Of a DNA stretch of 64,000 bases, positions 61,447 through 64,000 are shown one piece after another (positions within the stretch are counted from its first letter, which is position 1; each line of letters starts with the position of its first letter). The DNA is from Sphingomonas sp. PP-CE-3A-406 (GTDB taxonomy: Bacteria; Pseudomonadota; Alphaproteobacteria; Sphingomonadales; Sphingomonadaceae), in NCBI RefSeq assembly GCF_003688625.1, contig NZ_RCWY01000001.1, positions 744,001-808,000 on the forward strand. Direction: 5' to 3'. The notes beneath the pieces are model-generated. The model made no database searches. It saw nothing but the letters and a program-made list of their open reading frames with translations, and had not been told where the DNA came from. A program made the position numbers and the translations under genes.

Positions 61447-61889
61447 AGCTTGGCGTCCGGTTCGAGCGTCTTGGTCTCGTGCATCTTGCCGGCCATTTCC
61501 GGCGGCATGTATTTCTCGTCGTGCTTGGCGAGCAGATTCGACGCGACGAAGCTGCCGTTGGGCTGGAACTGGCCTTCGGCGACGACGCCCGATTTCTCGC
61601 GGAACAGGTCGGGGACGATGCCGGCGAAGACGACCGGCGTGGTTGCCTGGCCGTCGGTGACGGTGAAATGCACCGTGATGCCGTCCTCGGCGCGCTTGAC
61701 CGAGCCGCCCTCGACCATTCCGCCGAGCCGGACCACGCGGCCGAGAGGCAAGCCGTCGCGACGCACGTCGGAGGGCGCGTAGAAGAACGCGGCCTGATCT
61801 TTCAGCGCGGACAGCGCGAGCAGACCCGCGACCACGACCGCGCCGAGTGCCAGCAGCGCCAGCGTCAGGCGTTGATGCTTGGCCTTCAT
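61443..61889 (-). CDS. ccmE: Heme chaperone CcmE
   Basis: 148 residues. N-terminal membrane anchor, OB-fold domain, and the heme-binding HxxxY motif AKHDEKYMPPE (His123, Tyr127). Carries heme from CcmC to CcmF. Overlaps ccmD by ATGA. Confidence 0.95.
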   Translation of the reverse strand: MKAKHQRLTLALLALGAVVVAGLLALSALKDQAAFFYAPSDVRRDGLPLGRVVRLGGMVEGGSVKRAEDGITVHFTVTDGQATTPVVFAGIVPDLFREKSGVVAEGQFQPNGSFVASNLLAKHDEKYMPPEMAGKMHETKTLEPDAKL

Positions 61890-61990
61890 TTCTCGGCCCT
61901 GCGCATCGCGAGGTAGCTCAGCAACGCGATGAGCGCGCCGCCGCCCAGCGTCACGACATACGCGGCGGTCACGAACGGCCAGGGGTTCAT
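61886..61990 (-). CDS. ccmD: Heme exporter protein CcmD
   Basis: 34 residues with one membrane helix (FVTAAYVVTLGGGALIALLSYLAM in two halves) and a basic end RRAEK. Small subunit that helps release CcmE from the CcmABC complex. Identified by position between ccmC and ccmE and ATGA overlaps at both ends. Confidence 0.88.
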   Translation of the reverse strand: MNPWPFVTAAYVVTLGGGALIALLSYLAMRRAEK

Positions 61991-62724
61991 GCTCTCGCCA
62001 TTCTGCGCATCCGAGCTTCGGATTTCGCCACGGCGAGCATCGTTCGCATCCGCATCAGCACGATGCCTGCGAACACGAAGGTGAAGCCGGCCAGCATGAT
62101 GGGCAGCGGCCAGAGGATCGAACCGTCGATGGTCGATTGCGTCAGCCCGATGCTCGGCCCTTGGTGGAGCGTGTTCCACCATACCACGGAATAGCGGATG
62201 ATCGGCAGCAGCGCCGACCCGGCGATCCCGTAGAGCGCCGGCACGCGCCCGTCGCCGCTACGATCCGCATCGGCCCTCGCGAGCGCCATGTAGCCGAGAT
62301 ATACGAAGAACAGCAGCAGCATCGAGGTCAGCCGACCATCCCACTGCCACCACGTCCCCCAGGTCGGCCGTCCCCAGATCGAGCCGGTCATGAGACATAG
62401 CGCCGCAAACACCGCACCCGGCAGCGCGATCGCGCGCGCGGCGACGCTGGCGAGCGGGTGGCACCAGACGAGGAACATGATGCTGGAGATCGCGATCCCG
62501 CTCCACCCGCCCATGCCGAGCCAGGCGGCGGGAACATGGATGTAGAGGATGCGGACGGTCTCGCCCTGGAGATAGTCGGGCGGTGTCTGAGTCAGGCCGG
62601 CCCAGCAGCCGATCGCAATCAACGCGACGCCGGCCCAGAAGAGCAACGGCGTCAACGGCTTGGCGATCTTCAGGAAGCGCGCGGGGTTTGCGAAGGCATG
62701 TAGGGTGGCCACTGGTGGTACCAC
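61987..62724 (-). CDS. ccmC: Heme transporter subunit CcmC
   Basis: 245 residues, six membrane helices. WWD motif WGTWWQWDGRLTS and conserved HVPAAWLGMG histidine region. It loads heme onto CcmE. GTG at 62724 or 62712 could start it. ccmA and ccmB are not in the window, so the ABC part of the exporter is elsewhere. Confidence 0.94.
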   Translation of the reverse strand: MVPPVATLHAFANPARFLKIAKPLTPLLFWAGVALIAIGCWAGLTQTPPDYLQGETVRILYIHVPAAWLGMGGWSGIAISSIMFLVWCHPLASVAARAIALPGAVFAALCLMTGSIWGRPTWGTWWQWDGRLTSMLLLFFVYLGYMALARADADRSGDGRVPALYGIAGSALLPIIRYSVVWWNTLHQGPSIGLTQSTIDGSILWPLPIMLAGFTFVFAGIVLMRMRTMLAVAKSEARMRRMARA

Positions 62725-62761
62725 TATGGCAACAATACGAGGCTGTCACCTTGGACTTGAG

Positions 62762-62897
62762 CCCCTCTCCCCATAGGGGAGAGGGAGGGGCCCGCCGCAC
62801 TTGCGGTGGGAGGGTGAGGGGCGTGAGGCTCGGGTCGTTTACCCCAACTCCCCTCATCCGGCACTGCGTGCCACCTTCTCCCCGGAGGGGAGAAGGA
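62762..62897. repeat. Composite palindromic repeat, family C2
   Basis: Inverted copy of the block at 8931-9071, with CCGCCGCACTTGCGGTGGG in the middle and GGCACTGCGTGCC near the end. Lies upstream of the ccm operon and downstream of the leucine dehydrogenase-type gene. Confidence 0.85.
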
Positions 62898-62900
62898 CGC

Positions 62901-63950
62901 TTAGCGGCCGATCAGGCGCTTGGCGATCGAGTCCGACACGTCCGACGCGGGCTGGCCCGTGCGGTCGCTTTCGTTCCAGACCTCGATCAGGCGCTCGGGG
63001 ATCCGCGCGATCCGTGCCTTCACCTCGGCTTCGTCGCCGTGACCCAGATACTCCAGGCCGACATTGATGATCCCGCCTGCGTTGATCACGTAATCCGGCG
63101 CATACAGGATGCCGCGAGCATGCAGCCGAGCGCCGTCCTCGCGGACGCTCAGCTGGTTGTTGGCGCCACCCGCGACGACCTTCGCCTTCAACGCCGCGAT
63201 CGACATCTCGGTCAGGATCGCACCCAGCGCGTTCGGGCTGAAGATATCCGCCTCGGTCGTCAGGATCGCCTCGGCCGCCACCGCGGTCGCCCCGAGCTCA
63301 GCCGCCAGCTTCTGCGCACGGCCCTCATCAACATCCGCCAGCGTGAGCACCGCGCCGTCCTTCGCCAGCAACCGCGCGAGACCGCCGCCGACCGAACCGA
63401 CGCCCTGGATCGCGACGCGCACGCCCTTCATGTCGGTCGCGCCGAGGCCACGCTGTGCCGCCGCCTTCACGCCGAGATAGATGCCGAGCGCGGTGTACGG
63501 CCCCGGATCACCACCCGCAGCGCCGCTCGCGACCGGCAGGCCGGAAACGTAGCGCGTCTGGCTGGCGATCACCTTCATGCGGTCTTCGGACATGCCGACG
63601 TCCTCGGCCGTCACGTAGCGCCCGCCAAGCGAATCGACCGCGCGGCCGAACGCCTCGAGCTGGGCGGTCGTGATGACGTCGCCGGGCTTGGCCGCGAGGA
63701 CCACGCCCTTGCCGCCGCCAAGCTCCAGGCCCGCCATCGCGTTCTTGAAGCTCATGCCGCGCGACAGGCGCAGCGCGTCGGTCACCGCGCGGCCGTTGTC
63801 GGCATAATGCCAGAAGCGTGCGCCGCCGGCTGCCGGCCCGAGCTTGGTCGAGTGCACCGCGATCACCGCATGCAGGCCCGATTCGGGATCGGTGAAGGCA
63901 TGAACGCCCTCGTGGTCGTCGAAATCGGGAAGGTCCCAAACCGCTGTCAT
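62901..63950 (-). CDS. Leucine/branched-chain amino acid dehydrogenase
   Basis: 349 residues of the Glu/Leu/Phe/Val dehydrogenase family. Catalytic lysines at K69 (SFKNAM) and K81 (GGGKGVV), close to positions 68 and 80 of Bacillus leucine dehydrogenase, and NAD site IQGVGSVGGGLARLL. Reversible oxidative deamination; length fits the leucine/valine group. GGAG about 8 bases before ATG 63950. Confidence 0.92.
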   Translation of the reverse strand: MTAVWDLPDFDDHEGVHAFTDPESGLHAVIAVHSTKLGPAAGGARFWHYADNGRAVTDALRLSRGMSFKNAMAGLELGGGKGVVLAAKPGDVITTAQLEAFGRAVDSLGGRYVTAEDVGMSEDRMKVIASQTRYVSGLPVASGAAGGDPGPYTALGIYLGVKAAAQRGLGATDMKGVRVAIQGVGSVGGGLARLLAKDGAVLTLADVDEGRAQKLAAELGATAVAAEAILTTEADIFSPNALGAILTEMSIAALKAKVVAGGANNQLSVREDGARLHARGILYAPDYVINAGGIINVGLEYLGHGDEAEVKARIARIPERLIEVWNESDRTGQPASDVSDSIAKRLIGR

Positions 63951-64000
63951 CGCCGGCTCCTGAGGAGAATAAAATTACCGGGAGGCGAAATATTATTTTC

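Overview
The window is a high-GC alphaproteobacterial chromosome segment, very probably from Sphingomonas or a close sphingomonad. The support is an exosortase A (XrtA)/exopolysaccharide locus of sphingomonad layout, an ornithine decarboxylase next to a deoxyhypusine-synthase-like gene (sphingomonads use homospermidine), a small alphaproteobacterial-type SRP RNA near dnaX, and many short GC-rich palindromic intergenic repeats.

Layout. 1-9.3 kb: FAD amine oxidase, mtgA, dnaX with its YbaB/EbfC partner (ATGA overlap), SRP RNA, two small secreted proteins, and a coupled set of two cysteine desulfurases plus a 2Fe-2S ferredoxin. 9-14.8 kb: threonine dehydratase, ornithine decarboxylase, DHS-like protein, MAPEG protein, secreted esterase-like hydrolase. 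14.8-32.2 kb: a full XrtA/EPS locus. It runs leftward from an acyl-CoA ligase and a PLP decarboxylase through export lipoprotein, chain-length protein, tyrosine autokinase, beta-barrel protein, ATPase, deacetylase, FemAB protein, glycosyltransferase and XrtA-EpsI to an asparagine-synthase-like amidotransferase. An acyl carrier protein and two hydrolases diverge from it. 32.3-40.2 kb: trxB and a molybdopterin cluster (two FdhF/YdeP-type oxidoreductases, mobA, fdhD, a formate/nitrite channel). 40.6-52.9 kb: an accessory island with a P4-type integrase, small unknown genes, a MEKHLA-domain protein, a Dam-type methylase and prophage remnants (SGNH tail protein, Rz/Rz1, holin-endolysin, broken tail gene). 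It ends in a serine recombinase that lacks its catalytic domain and whose 3' end reads into tRNA-Met. 53-64 kb: 2'-5' RNA ligase-like protein, kup, Lrp regulator divergent from ald, a cytochrome c maturation operon (ccmC-D-E-F-G-H and a TPR protein) and a leucine-dehydrogenase-type enzyme.

Two themes recur. First, operons are tightly packed, with stop and start codons overlapping as ATGA or GTGA. mobA appears to use a CTG start inside a CTGA overlap. Second, several families of palindromic repeats are scattered through the window. Several copies lie inside genes and are translated in frame: in the amine oxidase, in the XrtA glycosyltransferase, twice in the XrtA acyl-CoA ligase and at the N-terminus of CcmH. 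This resembles the protein-coding palindromic elements known from Rickettsia and is the most striking feature of the window. A separate degenerate repeat and an element with long terminal inverted repeats occupy the non-coding part of the island.
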